Assembly: GCF_050947875.1 (NCBI RefSeq)
Contig: NC_134571.1
Span: 224,698,024 to 224,762,023 of the forward strand
Reading direction: 5' to 3'
Length of the DNA: 64,000 nucleotides
Origin: Dermacentor variabilis
Lineage: Eukaryota; Arthropoda; Arachnida; Ixodida; Ixodidae
The translations under genes and the position numbers were made by a program. The stretch's first letter is position 1; each line of letters opens with the position of its first letter. Positions 1 to 11,120 of the stretch are shown here, piece by piece. The notes below the pieces were generated by a model. The model did no database searches, was not told the origin of the DNA, and saw only the letters and a program-made list of their open reading frames with translations.

Positions 1-1620
1 CGAAACACATTTGCACGTACATGAAATCCGCATGCCGGAAACCCGTCGACGCTTCCGAGAACGGGGCACACAGCCATACACCCGTACGGCGGCTTGACTT
101 GGACGTGAGGCACTTCTATCAAATATTTCATATGCGACATGTTTCACACCGATTGCGCGAACACGAGAAAATACCGCAGGTCGCAATGCGACGCCGTGCA
201 CCCGTGCATCTACCGATGAGCTGCATGCGCGGACTTGCAGAAAAACAAAACTGTGCCAAAGCGGCAGGCGCGAAAGGATGGCGGCTCTCGTCGCGGAGAC
301 GAAGCAATGAAGCGCGAATGAATGTTGCCAACTGTTGGTTCCGCGTTACGCCGGCGGTGGTGGCTTTAGTGGCGTGTGTTGCGGCTGTCTAATTTTTTAT
401 TTCTTTTCCCCAAACAGTATAGCTAAGATCAGTTCTTTGTTTGCATTTTTGACTGTGTCGTTTGGTATCATCTTTTTGTCTTTTTACGCTATTAAGCAGC
501 CAATTATGGCCTCCCAGGTTCGCGCGCGCCAGCATCGCGCGCAAATCTCGGAGGCCATAAAAAAACGCGTTAGAAAATGCCGTTCTTGTCGTTGATAACG
601 TTTCATCATCGTTTCTTCAACTGAGATAGAGGCGTAGTGTCCCTTTTCCCGGGGTGGGGAGGGGGCGATCAAGACGGCATCGCTCAGCGCGGGGAGGGGG
701 AGTAGGTTGGAGTTGGTTGTTATCGCGACATCCGCGAACCCTGCGATTTTTTTTTTATAACGTAAGCATTTCTATACTTACCCAACAAGAAAAACCATCC
801 GTCCGTCAGTCCGTACCGCACGATATCTTTCAAAATAGAACCCGCAGCAGCAAGTGAATTCACCTTCGTGCTAGCTCTCGCTTCAACGCGACCGAAGCGG
901 CGAGAACACAGCGCTCACGAAGCTCTCAGCTCATGCCGCACTATGCGCTTTTCGCAGATCACTTTCAAGATAGGTGTACGCGCGTCTGTATTCAAAGCGA
1001 AGTGAACGGTGAGAACACAGCGCGTGAAGTTTTCAGCAGTGGGCACACTCTGTTCACATTGCAGTTCGCTTTCAAGATACGGTTCGCGCGGCCGTGCCAC
1101 AAGCAGCCGCCGCCGGAGAACGGTTGATAATGGTTCGACGCGGATGAGATGTGCTAAAGAGCGATAACAGCTCAAAACGAACAGAACGTCACCAGCGCAC
1201 CTGGCGCCGCCACCTGCAGTACTTCGCTTGCGCCATTCACTTGGCGCCGCCGACCACAGCAGTTCGTGTCACCGCAGCGCTGTCGCTTATACTCGTCGTA
1301 TCAAGTCTCATAACATTGATAACGACATGGACTGCGTGTAGATGAGGAAGAGTCACAATGCTTACGCATAGTCAGACAAATCTCAGAGGAGTTCCTGTGT
1401 TATATTTTCTATCGTAAATGTGCAGTCAGCGGTGATCCAGAGTTGACAATGCATGTAAGACGGGTGCCAAGCTTTTCTTTTTATGAGAGTCTTGCCCAGC
1501 TCCCAAAGATCTGCTCAAGCTAAGACTTGCTGATGGCTGTATGTGGATTTTTTTATTGTCGCATGGGCCTCGAACCGCATGAATCCTACTGTGTAATGAC
1601 ATTAGAGCAGCATTCACGTC
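1..1620. other. No recognisable gene; short inverted and direct repeats
   Basis: I recognise no gene here. A short ORF at 335-595 has a hydrophobic stretch followed by an Arg-rich tail, but it resembles no family I know and overlaps a repeat. Positions 506-558 form an imperfect inverted repeat (ATGGCCTCC at one end, GGAGGCCAT at the other). Two related segments around 880-930 and 1000-1045 share GAGAACACAGCGC and the downstream CTTTCAAGATA, suggesting an old local duplication. Confidence 0.3.
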
Positions 1621-1746
1621 CAAAAGGAAATGCAGCCGGTATATGGCTGCCTAAGGTATGCGGCCCGGCAGCCACTCCCCTCCCCCGTTTCCGTTGACAA
1701 TTTAGGGGGAGGGGTCTAGAGCAATCTTACGCACCCCCCTTCCCCA

Positions 1747-1902
1747 CAGTGGCGTAGCCAGAAAATTTTTCGTGTGATGGGGGGGGGGGGGTGCCAATTG
1801 ACCGTGGAGGGGGAAGAAGCGGGGCCATTGCCTTAGCAGCAAAAAATTTCCTGTTAGTGAGCGTTACAAGTGCCCGGCGTGCCGCACTTGGCTACGCCGC
1901 TA
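1747..1902. mobile_element. hAT-like MITE with GC homopolymer interior
   Basis: The left end reads CAGTGGCGTAGCC and the right end GGCTACGCCGCTA, which is its near reverse complement. CAGNGGCGTAGCC termini are common in hAT-type elements. Between them is a G homopolymer near 1780. No coding capacity is seen. I could not find a convincing 8-bp target duplication, so the exact borders are uncertain. Confidence 0.4.
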
Positions 1903-2021
1903 CTCGCCCCTCAACCCCCCCCCCCCGCAATCGACGCAAATCGAGCTATCAGAACGTGCATGACACGCATGCATGGCATAACATGAATGACAAGCCGCGA
2001 AGCTGGCATGGATGTCGTCAC

Positions 2022-2971
2022 ATCATCATCATCAGCTTATTTTGATGTCCATCGCAGGACGAAAGTTTCTCCAGCGATCTCCAATACCCCTGTCTTGTGC
2101 TAACTGGTTCCACGCGTCTCCAAGTTTCCTAATTCCATCACGTCCACATTATTCTCTGCCGTCCTCGACTGTGCTTCCCTTCCCTTAGCACCCATACTGC
2201 AACTCCAATAGACCAGCAGTTCTCTCTCTTACGCATTGCAATGTCTGCCCAGCACGACTTCTTCATCTTTATGTCAACCAGAATATCAGCTATCCCCGTT
2301 CGCTCTAATCCACATCGCTGTCTTCCAGTCTATTATCGTCATGCCTAATATTTTTCATTCCATCGTCGTTGCGCGGTCCTCAACGAATTCCCAAGCTTCT
2401 TTGGTAACTTCCAAGTTTCGGCCCCATACGTTAGTAACGGTAGAAAGCAATGATTAGCAGTAAGCTCCCTTGTCATGATTTAGTAATGCCTGCCGTAAGC
2501 TCTCCAGCTAATTTTTATTTTTGTTTTTTTTTTAATTTCCTTGATCAGAGGCCCCTGCGAGTAATTAACCTCAATAACCGTATTTCTGCGCAGGTTCTAG
2601 AGGCTGACTGCCGACCATGACATTTGTTCTCTCGCCAGGCTGCGGAACATTACTTTTCTCTCCGGCATACTAACTTTCAATCAGACTCTTACACTTTCTT
2701 CGCGAAGGTCCTCAAGCGTTTGTTGCAAATAGTCTGCAGCGTTGCTGAGTATGCCAATGTCATGTACAAACCGTAAGTTGGTGAGCTATTTACCGTTAGC
2801 CCTCGCTCCTAACCATTCCCAGTCTAACTGGTTGCACACCTTCAAGTATTCAGTGATAGCATTGTAAATATTTTGCCATTGATCATATGAAGCCTCTTGC
2901 AGATATGTGGCTATGCAAAGTCTGCGCGTTAGTGTCATCCATTCGATATCAACATTCGTGGGAAACTTCAA
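2022..2971 (-). pseudogene. RTE-like LINE, reverse transcriptase C-terminal half and 3' tail, decayed
   Basis: On the minus strand a reverse-transcriptase remnant contains QLDWEWLGARANGK followed by LTNLRFVHDIGILSN, the degenerate form of the usual LRFADD catalytic block, so the catalytic YADD-type motif has become FVHD. Downstream come remnants of a KRSRGRQ..W..D segment typical of the C-terminus of this LINE type. The element ends in a CAT microsatellite at about 2022-2034, as expected for a 3' end. The same tail family recurs at 53331-53510. It is 5' truncated and full of frameshifts. The clade call (RTE-like) is from memory of the family. Confidence 0.6.
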
Positions 2972-3144
2972 TTTTGACCGCTGTTAGGAGTCTGTACGCT
3001 GCTGCCTAGATGCCCCGATCTAATCATTCCAGCTACCTGTTTCAAGCGCAGGTAGCGCGCGTTTCATGTATAGCCAATATCAACGCGTTAACTGGCAATG
3101 TTCATTTATCACATACTGTAAGCTTGTTCCCTTACTCCCTTATA

Positions 3145-3300
3145 ATTAGGGTGTAAATTAGAAAGACTAGGGTGTTTCAAGGGTGTTTTCTTGTTGAACA
3201 CCCTTTTCCGGTAAAAAAGGGTGTTTCAAGGGTGTTTACAAGGGTGAAAAGATAAATACACCCGCATTACACCCATAAGGATGTGAAAATTTTAAGAGTG
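3145..3300. repeat. Degenerate ACACCC/GGGTGT inverted-repeat MITE
   Basis: This is a cluster of AGGGTGT and ACACCC words in both orientations, including AGGGTGTAAATTAG, resembling the termini of the MITE that interrupts gag at 7361-7507. Borders are blurred. Confidence 0.35.
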
Positions 3301-3309
3301 TGGGCAGCC

Positions 3310-4025
3310 CTGAACGAAAACGAAAATTGTGAGTCAGTGACGCTGATCTCCCCACCCTATCAAAAAAAAACAGAAAACGCCACCTGCCTCCCTGCTGCGC
3401 GGACGCCAATGCTATGACAATTACGAGTTCTCTTCATCCTGATCAATAAAGCCTTGTTTTTATTTGCTGCTATACGGATGTGAGCTGCGGTACCACAGCA
3501 AGATTGGGATTAGAATAGAGCACGTTTCGCGTCGATTCTTGGCGTCACCATAAAAAAAAGAAAAGAAAATGCCGCGATGAAGCCCGTGCCAGCGAAAGCT
3601 TGCACTACTGTTGGTCTGCACTCGCAATGGAGATTATTGAGGGATCAACGTCATTGGTCCACTATTTAATATTTCTGTCGCTGCTGCCATACTGGGCGCC
3701 GCCCGCAGTGCCAAAGTACTGTAGGCTGTAGCCTGAGTTAATATATGACTTTGAGTCCTCGATTCTCGAATTGAAGTGCTTCCTCTATAAGTACTAAATA
3801 AACTATTATTCAGGATATGGTTATAACTTATCTGCCATATTTATCACGCTACCGAGTTCCTAGTAATCACAAAGACACATAACGTCATAGAATATCGGGA
3901 AGTATTACTACAAAGTTGATCATTTTTTAAATAAAATTCTGTGTAGACACAGACACTGTACTTGTGACATGAAGTCACACAACAACAAAATGATAAAGAA
4001 ACAGTTAGCTAGGACTAGGAGAAAT
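3310..4025. other. AT-rich unassigned sequence
   Basis: No ORF, RNA gene or clear repeat structure is visible. The right part is probably the 3' untranslated region of the minus-strand hAT remnant that follows, because a minus-strand AATAAA lies at 4030-4035. Confidence 0.3.
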
Positions 4026-4029
4026 ATCT

Positions 4030-4500
4030 TTTATTGAACACCGCGAAACTGATAAAGAACGAATACAACGATTCAAAATTGATAAATAGAACATTGTATA
4101 CATATTGCCGATGCACAAATCATGGTGGGACATCGAGCCTTTTGCACTAAAGTAATGACCGGTAAGGACACGTTTCCTTCAGAAGTTCTTTTTCTGACAC
4201 TTCGCTTCTGCAAACTCATTAATTACAGTAGTAAAGTTTATATTTTTTACGTGTTCTTTTTCTATGGTAAGTATCGCCAAGTTTGACAGCATTTCATCAC
4301 TCATGGTGGTGCGCAGAGACGTCTTGATCAGCTTTAACTTGAAAAACTTCCTTTCGCATGATGCAACTGACACGCAGATCATGAGGAACAAACGAAAGAT
4401 AACAGTAAGTAAGTAAGAAGTTCCATTTGGCGATAAATTCCAGGAACTCCAGGCACCGAGTCTGAAGATGATACAGAGAATCCCATTCGCGACTTTTCAC
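4030..4500 (-). pseudogene. hAT transposase C-terminal dimerisation domain fragment
   Basis: A minus-strand segment reads ICVSVASCERKFFKLKLIKT and continues LSNLAILTIEKE. This is the hAT C-terminal dimerisation block (SVASCERxFSxLKLIKTxLR) as found in ZMYM1-like hAT transposases. The upstream piece (REWDSLYHL) is in another frame, so there is at least one frameshift. A poly(A) signal lies at 4030-4035 (minus). A hAT-like terminus (minus-strand CAGTGGCGTAGCAAC) at 5003-5017 could be the 5' end of the same element, which would make this an internally deleted copy. The zinc finger and catalytic core are absent. Confidence 0.65.
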
Positions 4501-5002
4501 GGCCGCACTTATGCAATGTCGCTCTCAACAAACGCTTCGCCGTAAACGCGAGCGCCGGGCGCGCTCGTTGAACGCCTTCTCGCTGCTATCTTTGTTCGTC
4601 TTCGCTGCGCGTTCGGAACGGAAGAGGGACCCAAGAGCCTCAACGCCTTATAACGCCTGACTGTATGTTTAGCGACGCCTGCTCCCAGCATGAACGCACG
4701 CACGCGCGCACCCCACATGAAACGTTCCGCTAAGGCGACTAGTTCAGCGATCATTGTGCGAAGTAAATTTCTTATCCCACACATTCGTGCAATTATTTCG
4801 CGGGGTGTTGATAGAGCTGCAGCCGACAATTCTGAAGCGCAACGCATCGGGTACATGAGCTCGGGCTACTGGATACCGGAGCATTCTTTGCCATTTGCGC
4901 CCAGTCACGCCGACGGAAAGAGGGGTGTCTTCAGACGTATATGACACCTCCCCCCCCCTCTGGCCCCTTGCACCCGGGGCCCACGGCCCTCCGGCCCTCT
5001 CT

Positions 5003-5017
5003 GTTGCTACGCCACTG
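5003..5017 (-). repeat. Putative hAT terminus
   Basis: Minus-strand CAGTGGCGTAGCAAC is the typical start of a hAT terminal inverted repeat. It abuts the leader remnant of the solo LTR at 5031-5573, so the hAT element probably inserted into or next to that retrotransposon. The partner terminus was not found. Confidence 0.4.
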
Positions 5018-5030
5018 CGTGGAACACGAT

Positions 5031-5573
5031 GCAGATAACATGCTGTTGGGGTTGTAGAGGTCGATCCCACCGCTGACATCACTTGTTGGATCTGGAGGAC
5101 AATCCGAATTGCTGTCAACCAGATATTTGGACCTTGCCGTTGGGTGCGGGAGTTGGCCGAGGTTGAGAAGGACGGGATGAAAACTGGAGGTTTATTTACA
5201 TTATTTACAGTGAGAGTACAAAGAAATTAACCGTCATAAGGTCATTACGGGCCGGCAGCAACTCGGACGCTGCGGCAAGAAGCTCGAAAGAGATGAATGA
5301 AGGAATCCTCTTTTTCTGCTCCTGGTCTCTGGCTTTTAACCCCTTCGGTGTCTCGAAGTCACGTCACGTTTGGCCAATCGGCGAGCCCGCTCAGATGGCG
5401 TCATTTTTGGTCAATCGGCAAGCCCGCTATGGTGGTGTCATTTTCGGCCAATGGTAGGCGCCCGTGCGAATGTAAGTGACACCAGGGGCAGAGGGTCGCT
5501 CCTTGGGCTCCAATTGTCCGAGGGCATACTTCTCTCTGCGGCATTGCCTTCCTGACTTGCAAGCGCCGTCACA
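5031..5573 (-). mobile_element. Solo LTR (minus) with a short leader remnant
   Basis: Read on the minus strand the LTR starts TGTGACGGCG at 5573 and ends CCAACA at 5084, giving the canonical TG..CA ends and about 490 bp. A minus-strand AATAAA within GTAAATAAACC lies near 5190, where the polyadenylation signal should be. About 50 bases after the LTR contain TGTCAGCGGTGGGAT, resembling a primer-binding-site region of a Ty3/gypsy-type element. No internal genes remain, so this is a recombined or truncated copy. It is distinct from the gypsy element at 5946. Confidence 0.5.
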
Positions 5574-5941
5574 ATAGGCGGATGGGGGGGTGGAGAGGGG
5601 TTGTCTTCGAGCGACGTTTCAGTGCTGCAAAGCAGCTTTGCTCGGGACCTACGTTAACTGGAACCGTGCCAGGCTCCCGCTACATTTTCGGGAAGAGTCA
5701 AGCAGTGAATAGCTCCACCTGAGGCGCACGAGGTGGAGGAAGCCAACTTGTTTGGACGTGCGGCGTCTCGGGAACGTGGTAGATGTGCTTCTGCGCTCCT
5801 TAATTAGCTGTGACGTGATTAGATGTGGTCTGGTGAACTCGAAGTAGGCTCAGGAAAAGGTCCCGTATACAACAATGCACGCATGAGCGCGTGGCGGGCT
5901 GATCACCGCCGCGAAGTAGCCATCAGGGAACACACACACAT
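5574..5941. other. Unassigned sequence left of the gypsy element
   Basis: I see no gene. The last 20 bases are an AC-rich simple stretch, in which the 4-bp target duplication ACAC of the neighbouring retrotransposon lies. Confidence 0.3.
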
Positions 5942-5945
5942 ACAC

Positions 5946-6577
5946 TGAGGTGCATGTTTTGCCAGCCAGTTGCGACAGCGGCGTCAACTTTTCTTGGACA
6001 ATGCGCCACGTCCGCCACTCTGCGTCGCAGGATTGCCGAGATGAGTTCGACGAACCAGGCTTTGTGACGGAACCCGCCACCGCCGACCTGGTCCGCTGTG
6101 AACAAGGGAGTACCCGAGGGAACGTAGTTCGAGGCCCCTTCCCACGCACCGTTCCTGACGTCAACCCCGAGTTCTGCGAAGACCGTCTGACCTCGGTTGA
6201 GGACCGTGAACCTGTGCGGAAGATCGTGTGTGTGTAATCCCTCGCGCAAAGAGGCGGCTCGTCTACGGTGCCTGGTCGGCCGTTTCCCTCACCTTGGGAT
6301 CGAGGGGGGACCGAGTGTTTATAAACCGCTGTTATGCGGCTGCTCAGTATACATTCTCTCGCAGTCATGCTAGACTGATGAACTGCAACGTCCTGATGTA
6401 GATACTGTAAATAAGCCCATATTCCTCGTTCTCGATGAGAAGCCGTCCTTCCCTTCAACAACGTCCTCAGCGTGTATTAGCTGGACGACGGCATGGGCCA
6501 GCTACCATCTAATTCATGCCCGACTCGAATCTTGAGTTCTGATTACGAGCGACGGGATTCACCCCCCAATCCTCACA
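5946..6577 (+). repeat. 5' LTR
   Basis: 632 bp, starting TGAGGTGCA and ending CCTCACA, matched along its whole length by 13331-13960 with scattered substitutions. It contains a TATA box (6320-6325) and an AATAAG-type polyadenylation signal (6410-6415). Confidence 0.8.
6320..6325 (+). promoter_or_regulatory. TATA box of the 5' LTR
   Basis: TATAAA is conserved in both LTRs and lies about 85 bases upstream of the polyadenylation signal, a normal U3-R arrangement. It would drive the retrotransposon genomic RNA. Confidence 0.5.
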
Positions 6578-6579
6578 AC

Positions 6580-6597
6580 TGGCTGACAGCGCTGAGA
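6580..6597 (+). other. Putative primer-binding site
   Basis: TGGCTGACAGCGCTGAGA begins two bases after the LTR end, the usual place and with the usual TGG start for tRNA priming. The tRNA was not identified. Confidence 0.4.
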
Positions 6598-6778
6598 CGG
6601 AGTTTGCGACGTGGTGCTGTGACTGCGGCGAGTGCTTGGCTCTTGCTTTGACTCTCTAGGCTTCATTTTGTGGTTGTTATGTTTAGAACTGTAGGGAAGC
6701 TAGATTGTTGACTGTTAGCTAGGTTGTGTTTTCCTAGGTAGATTTAGCGAGCAGGACCAAGGCAGTAAAGCAGCAATC

Positions 6779-8371
6779 ATGGAGTTAAGGATACTGCTGA
6801 GAGACGGGTTGTTGATTGTTGGTGAGAAACTGGGCCTAGAGGTACGCAAGGAAATGCTAAAATCGGAATTATTGCAGCTAATTTCCGAACAGGCCAGTGA
6901 GGAAGAAATAGAAATGGGGTTGGAACTTCTGAAAAAAAAGAGAAGAACGAGAGAGAAAAGAACAAGAGAGAGAGGAGCGCGATAAAGATCGCGAGTTAAG
7001 AAAAATGCAACTTCAACTTGAAAGCAAACGTTTGGAGTTGTCTCAGGGAAGTGACGGGGCTCTGGGACGAACAAGTAAGGCAGAATCATACCGCATGGAC
7101 AGGCTATTAAAGCCATTTGAGGTCGGGACCGACATAGGCTTGTTCCTAAGCAATTTTGAAAGGACTTGCGAGAAGATGAACTTCGGTCCGAGTACATGGC
7201 CACAGCGGTTGCTGTCTATGTTGCCGTGTGAGGCGGCGGAAGTAATCGCCAGACTCAGTGCGGAAAATGTATATGATTATGCGAAAGTGAAGGCGAGTCT
7301 TCTGAAGAAATATCGCCTTTCAGGTGAAGCTTTTCGGCAAAGGTTTAGAAACACACCGTAATATAATTTACACCCTAGAAAGTAAAAAAGGGTGCACCTG
7401 TGTCTATAACTCACGCCCTTAGGGTGTCCGTTATATAGATAACACCCTAAAGGTGTGAGTTATAGACACAGTTACACCCTTTTCCACTTTTTAGGGTGTA
7501 AATTATTTTACAGTGCACAGGGAAGAAAGATAGCGAAGGGTATCCGGAGTTTGCATACGGCTTAAAGGCCAACCTAGTCGAGTGGCTGAAAAGCGCGGAA
7601 GCGTACGACAGCAGAGACATGATCATTGAATGCATGTGTCTAGAGCAGTTTTACAAAAGCATCCCCCAAGCTGTGAAACTGTGCGTGCAAGACAGAGGGA
7701 ATGTAAACACTGTGAAAAGGGCGACTGAATTAGCCGAAGAGTACGCAATGCGTAGAAAGTTGAACGCCGAGGACGGAAATTGGGACGGTCGAAATGGACC
7801 GCAGGAACCATTTACGTTCAAAAAGGGTTCGGAGACTAGACGATCGGAGCCTGTAGACGTGGAGGAAAAGCCCTCAGAAAAGAGCGAGGAGAAATCAAAC
7901 GGGGAAACAGTACCAAAAGAGGAGAAAAGAAAATTCCAATCTTTCAGACCAATCCGCTGCTATGAATGCCACAAACCTGGACATATAGCTGTAAACTGCG
8001 GGAAGCCTAGTGCAGTTTTTTCCTACGTAGATGAAAAAGACGAGAATATCGAACTTTTAAGCCCATATCTTCACGCCCTGCAAGTGTATGGCAAACCATG
8101 CAGGGTGCTAAGTGACAGTGCCGCCACGATGGACATTGTCCGTCCGTCTTACTTGATGGTAGATGACGTCACTGGAGAAGTAGCATGGATCAAACAGGTT
8201 GTAGAAGAACACAGCGTGTGTCTGCCCATGGCCAGAGTCAAAATCAGTGGACCATTCGGGGAGCTAGTGACCGAGGCTGCAGTTTCCAAATTTTTGTCAC
8301 TGCAGTACCCTTACATTTTTTCGAATCGTTCGAATCGGTTACTGCGTGAACAAGGGCTTAAACTGAGATAG
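6779..8371 (+). pseudogene. gag: gag-protease of the gypsy element, interrupted
   Basis: The reading starts at ATG 6779 (MELRILLRDGLL), continues into a long charged coiled-coil-like segment (KKKRRTREK..RER), changes frame near 6985 and resumes through a capsid-like region (LKPFEVGTDIGLFLSNFER) to 7355. A MITE at 7361-7507 interrupts it, and it resumes in GYPEFAYGLKANLVEWLKSA. A CCHC zinc knuckle, CYECHKPGHIAVNC, lies near 7960-8003. The protease follows, with VLSDSAATMDIV near 8105-8140; its DSA replaces the more usual D-S/T-G triad. The product would be the structural polyprotein plus aspartic protease. Two frame changes and the MITE rule out a functional product. Confidence 0.85.
7361..7507. 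mobile_element. MITE inserted in gag (TA-flanked)
   Basis: The two ends are inverted repeats of about 30 bp: AATTTACACCCTA on the left and TAGGGTGTAAATT on the right, with further internal inverted words (AACTCACGCCC, GGTGTGAGTT). Gag reading resumes immediately on the right. TA-rich borders suggest a TA target duplication and a Tc1/mariner-type origin. It has no coding capacity. A degenerate relative may be at 3145-3300. Confidence 0.65.
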
Positions 8372-8763
8372 GGCGTAGTACAGGCATTGACGCGAGGCCA
8401 AGCTCGTAAAATCGCGTCGCTTTCGGCCGGAAATGCACCAGCTGCTCCAGCGTAAGCAGCAAAAGAGATAACTTCAATAACCGAATCCGAGCTATGCTCG
8501 AGGGATGAAAAGACGGTCGAGGAAAGCCCGCCAGCTGACCAGCTCAATGAGAGCGTATCGCTAGGGTGTCAAAGTTCATCCCTGTATGAAGAGCCCGCTG
8601 ATGTACTCGCAAGCGAGACAGGGTCATTGTTATCACCGGCCTCAAAGAACTTTGATCAGCTCTTACGTGTATACAGAGAGTCACTGGCAGCCGAGCAAAA
8701 CAATGATGACAGCTTATAGCTAAATTAGATCACACAGTTAAAGAAGGAATTGCTAGGCGTAAC

Positions 8764-9952
8764 GTGACGATACATGAGAGAGGAGGATTGTTGTATCGGC
8801 ACTACAGAGATCGAAAGTGTAGGATTTTAGATCAGTCAGGCGTACCTACTAAGTACAGGGAGGACCTTTTGAGTCTCTGTCATGGAAATGGGTGGTCCGG
8901 CTACCTAGGCATAAACAAATCAAAAGAAAGATTGCTTATGCTGGCCTGGCTGTTTCAAAGACGTAGAAAACTTTGTAAGATTATGCAACGCCTGCCAGCG
9001 CTCGGGTAAACCAGGAGAGACATGGAAAGCTTCACAAAGGTAGTGCCCTTAATAACAAAACCTTTCAGACGACTTGTGATAGACACGGTCGGGCCTCTAC
9101 CAAAAACAAATCGGGTTAGAGGTACTTGTTTACCATGCTGTGTCCAGCTACAAAGTCTCCAGAAGCAATCCCTCTGAAAGAGCTCAGCTCCACCGAAGTA
9201 GCAGACGCGCTTTTGACAGTATTTGCACGAGTTGGGTTTCCAGCCGAAATTCAGGCGGATCAAGGGTCAGTATTCACCAGCGCACTGACTTCCACATTCT
9301 TGCAAAAGTGCGGGGTAAAGTTGATACACAGTTCCGTCTATCACCCTCAGTCAAACAGCGTAGAGAGGTGGCATTCAGTACTTAAGCGAGTTTTGCGTGC
9401 GCTCTGTTACGAGCACAAGGAGGACTGGGAGAACTGTCTGCCGGCAACTTTGTTTGCTTTGCGAACGGTTCCACATGAAGCGACAGGGTTCTCGCCAGCA
9501 GAACTAGTGTATGGGAGGACACTCCGTTCTCCACTAAGTATGTTAAAAGAGGTGTGGGAGGAAAGAGGAGAGAGTCCAACAGTGGCTGAATACGTGCTAA
9601 ATCTGCTGGAACGGTTAAGCGCAACCAAAGAACTAATCGAAAAGAACATGGGAGTAGCGCAAAAGAACGCCAAATTCTATTACAAGAATGCGAGGCTTCG
9701 TACGTTTAACGCCGGAGACCAGGTAATGATCCTCAAACCTTCAAGAAAGAACAAGCTTGAAGTTCACTGGGACGGGCCCGTTAAAGTGTTGCACAAACTT
9801 TCAGATACTAACTATGCTCTGAAAATGCCCGGTCGCAGGAAGGAGGTGAGGATATATCACTGCAATTTGATGAAGCCGTATATAGAGCGGAGCGGACTCG
9901 TTAACTATACCATCAAAGAGCAGGATCGCACTAGTACCAAGTTTAAGGAGTA
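8764..9952 (+). pseudogene. int: Integrase of the gypsy element
   Basis: The N-terminal HHCC zinc region is visible as LSLCHGNGWSGYLG, then CNACQRSGKP in another frame near 8985-9015. The catalytic core shows the DDE set: VIDTVGPLPK near 9080, IQADQGSVFTSAL near 9255 and QSNSVERWHSVLK near 9352. A chromodomain-like or GPY/F-type tail follows (VHWDGPVKVLHKLSDTNYALKMPGR). The enzyme would join retrotransposon cDNA to the host chromosome. At least one frameshift (about 8950-9126) breaks it. At 9953 the DNA transposon insertion separates it from RT. Confidence 0.85.
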
Positions 9953-10071
9953 TGGGGAACCAGCGCTGGAGTTTTCACGACGCCTGCAGCGCCGCCCTGG
10001 CGGTCAGAACGTGCACAATGTAGCCGCTCCCGCGGACGAAAATTACTACTGGTAGTGGCGTTGCTTGCGCT

Positions 10072-10227
10072 GAAAGTCGAAGGAAAACAAAAGGACACCG
10101 ACGATACTGTTGCGTATACAAGTGCCACAACTACGTCGGGATGAGGGAGGATGTATCCTTCTGCGTTTTTCCATCTAAACCCTACGAACAAGAACGGAGG
10201 CGGCGTTGGATCCAAGCAGTCAGGCGA
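10072..10227 (+). pseudogene. THAP zinc-finger exon fragment in the pol insertion
   Basis: The frame gives RRYCCVYKCHNYVG, FCVFPSKPYEQERRRRWIQAV: the first half of a THAP domain with its C-x4-C start and the conserved Phe-Pro and Trp. It closely resembles the exon at 30446 (RRYCCVVNCHEREG..RWIRAV), so both belong to one family, distinct from the P-like THAPs elsewhere in the window. No start codon in good context and no downstream CxxH half were found, so it is a remnant. Confidence 0.6.
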
Positions 10228-10856
10228 GCGGAGTATGTTCCCGTCTTGTCGCCCTGTCAAGCGGTGTCGGGCTGGTTTCTAAATCGAATTTCGCCGTGTG
10301 TGCTTGGTTGATTCGATAGTGAAGACGGTCAACCATGGCAGCCAGTACCAAACAGCAGAATTTGCAGTCGGCATTTCGTCGGAAACAAAATGAGCAATAG
10401 CATGCAACATCCGGCATATGTACCAACCATTTTTCCTTCGCAATACCACCGCCAAGCCCGTTCCAATGCCACCGCACCAAGCGAACGATACGAAATGTAA
10501 ATATTATCCATTCATTAGAGTTATTGGGAGGGAAGCTGCCTTGTAATACGAGTTGTGTGCACATGCTGCCGGCGCACGCATGACTAAGCCGCCTATGTGT
10601 TTTTAAAGATGCGCATGCGGATGAGGACTCGGCGCTGAGATGCATCCGGTAAACTTATGTAATTAGTGCTAAATGTAGCCAGCGTTGTTACGGATCAAGC
10701 AGCGGAGCACTCAAACCTTTGCTTGCGCGACTCAGCTGATGCGATAAAGCTTTCTTCTCCATTGACTGCTGTGGCAAAGTAACATCAGAATTTTTTATGT
10801 CTAGCGAGAGAAATATGGAATGTCTTCAGGCCAACTAATACTTCCGAAACCATACA

Positions 10857-11120
10857 CTCTAAGAAAAGTTTACACCCTTTGGAGTGCCCCTTTTGCCACA
10901 CAACGATAATCGTCATCTGCCTTGATGCGTTTCCTTTCTTGAAAACGCCGCGACCGCTACTTTCCTGTCGGGAATGCTATCATGCTGATAACGCGCATGC
11001 CGTTCTTTACCTGAAAGTACCGGGCTCGCAGCTTTAAAGAAAGGAAACGCATCAAGGCAGATGACGATTATCGTTGTGTGGCAGAAGGGGCACTCCAAAG
11101 GGCGTAAACTTTTCTTAGAG
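10857..11120. mobile_element. 264-bp MITE, copy 1 of a four-copy family
   Basis: Long inverted repeats: left CTCTAAGAAAAGTTTACACC, right the reverse complement ending TTTTCTTAGAG. Subterminal GCCACACAACGATAATCG and its reverse complement are shared with the three copies at 43790-44565. It is nested inside the pol insertion, so it is younger than that insertion. No ORF. Confidence 0.75.

Noticed and set aside
335..595. ORF with hydrophobic segment as a membrane protein gene
   Set aside because: No family resemblance and it runs through an inverted repeat; no splice or promoter support beyond a pyrimidine tract.
2022..2040. CAT repeat as an independent microsatellite locus
   Set aside because: It is the 3' tail of the LINE, as at 53331.
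1747..5017. A single hAT element bounded by CAGTGGCGTAGC ends
   Set aside because: The two ends differ after 12 bases and the flanking 8-mers do not match, so they belong to different insertions.
5850..6461. Long minus-strand ORF (203 codons) as a gene
   Set aside because: Lies mostly in the 5' LTR and is repeated in the 3' LTR; chance frame.
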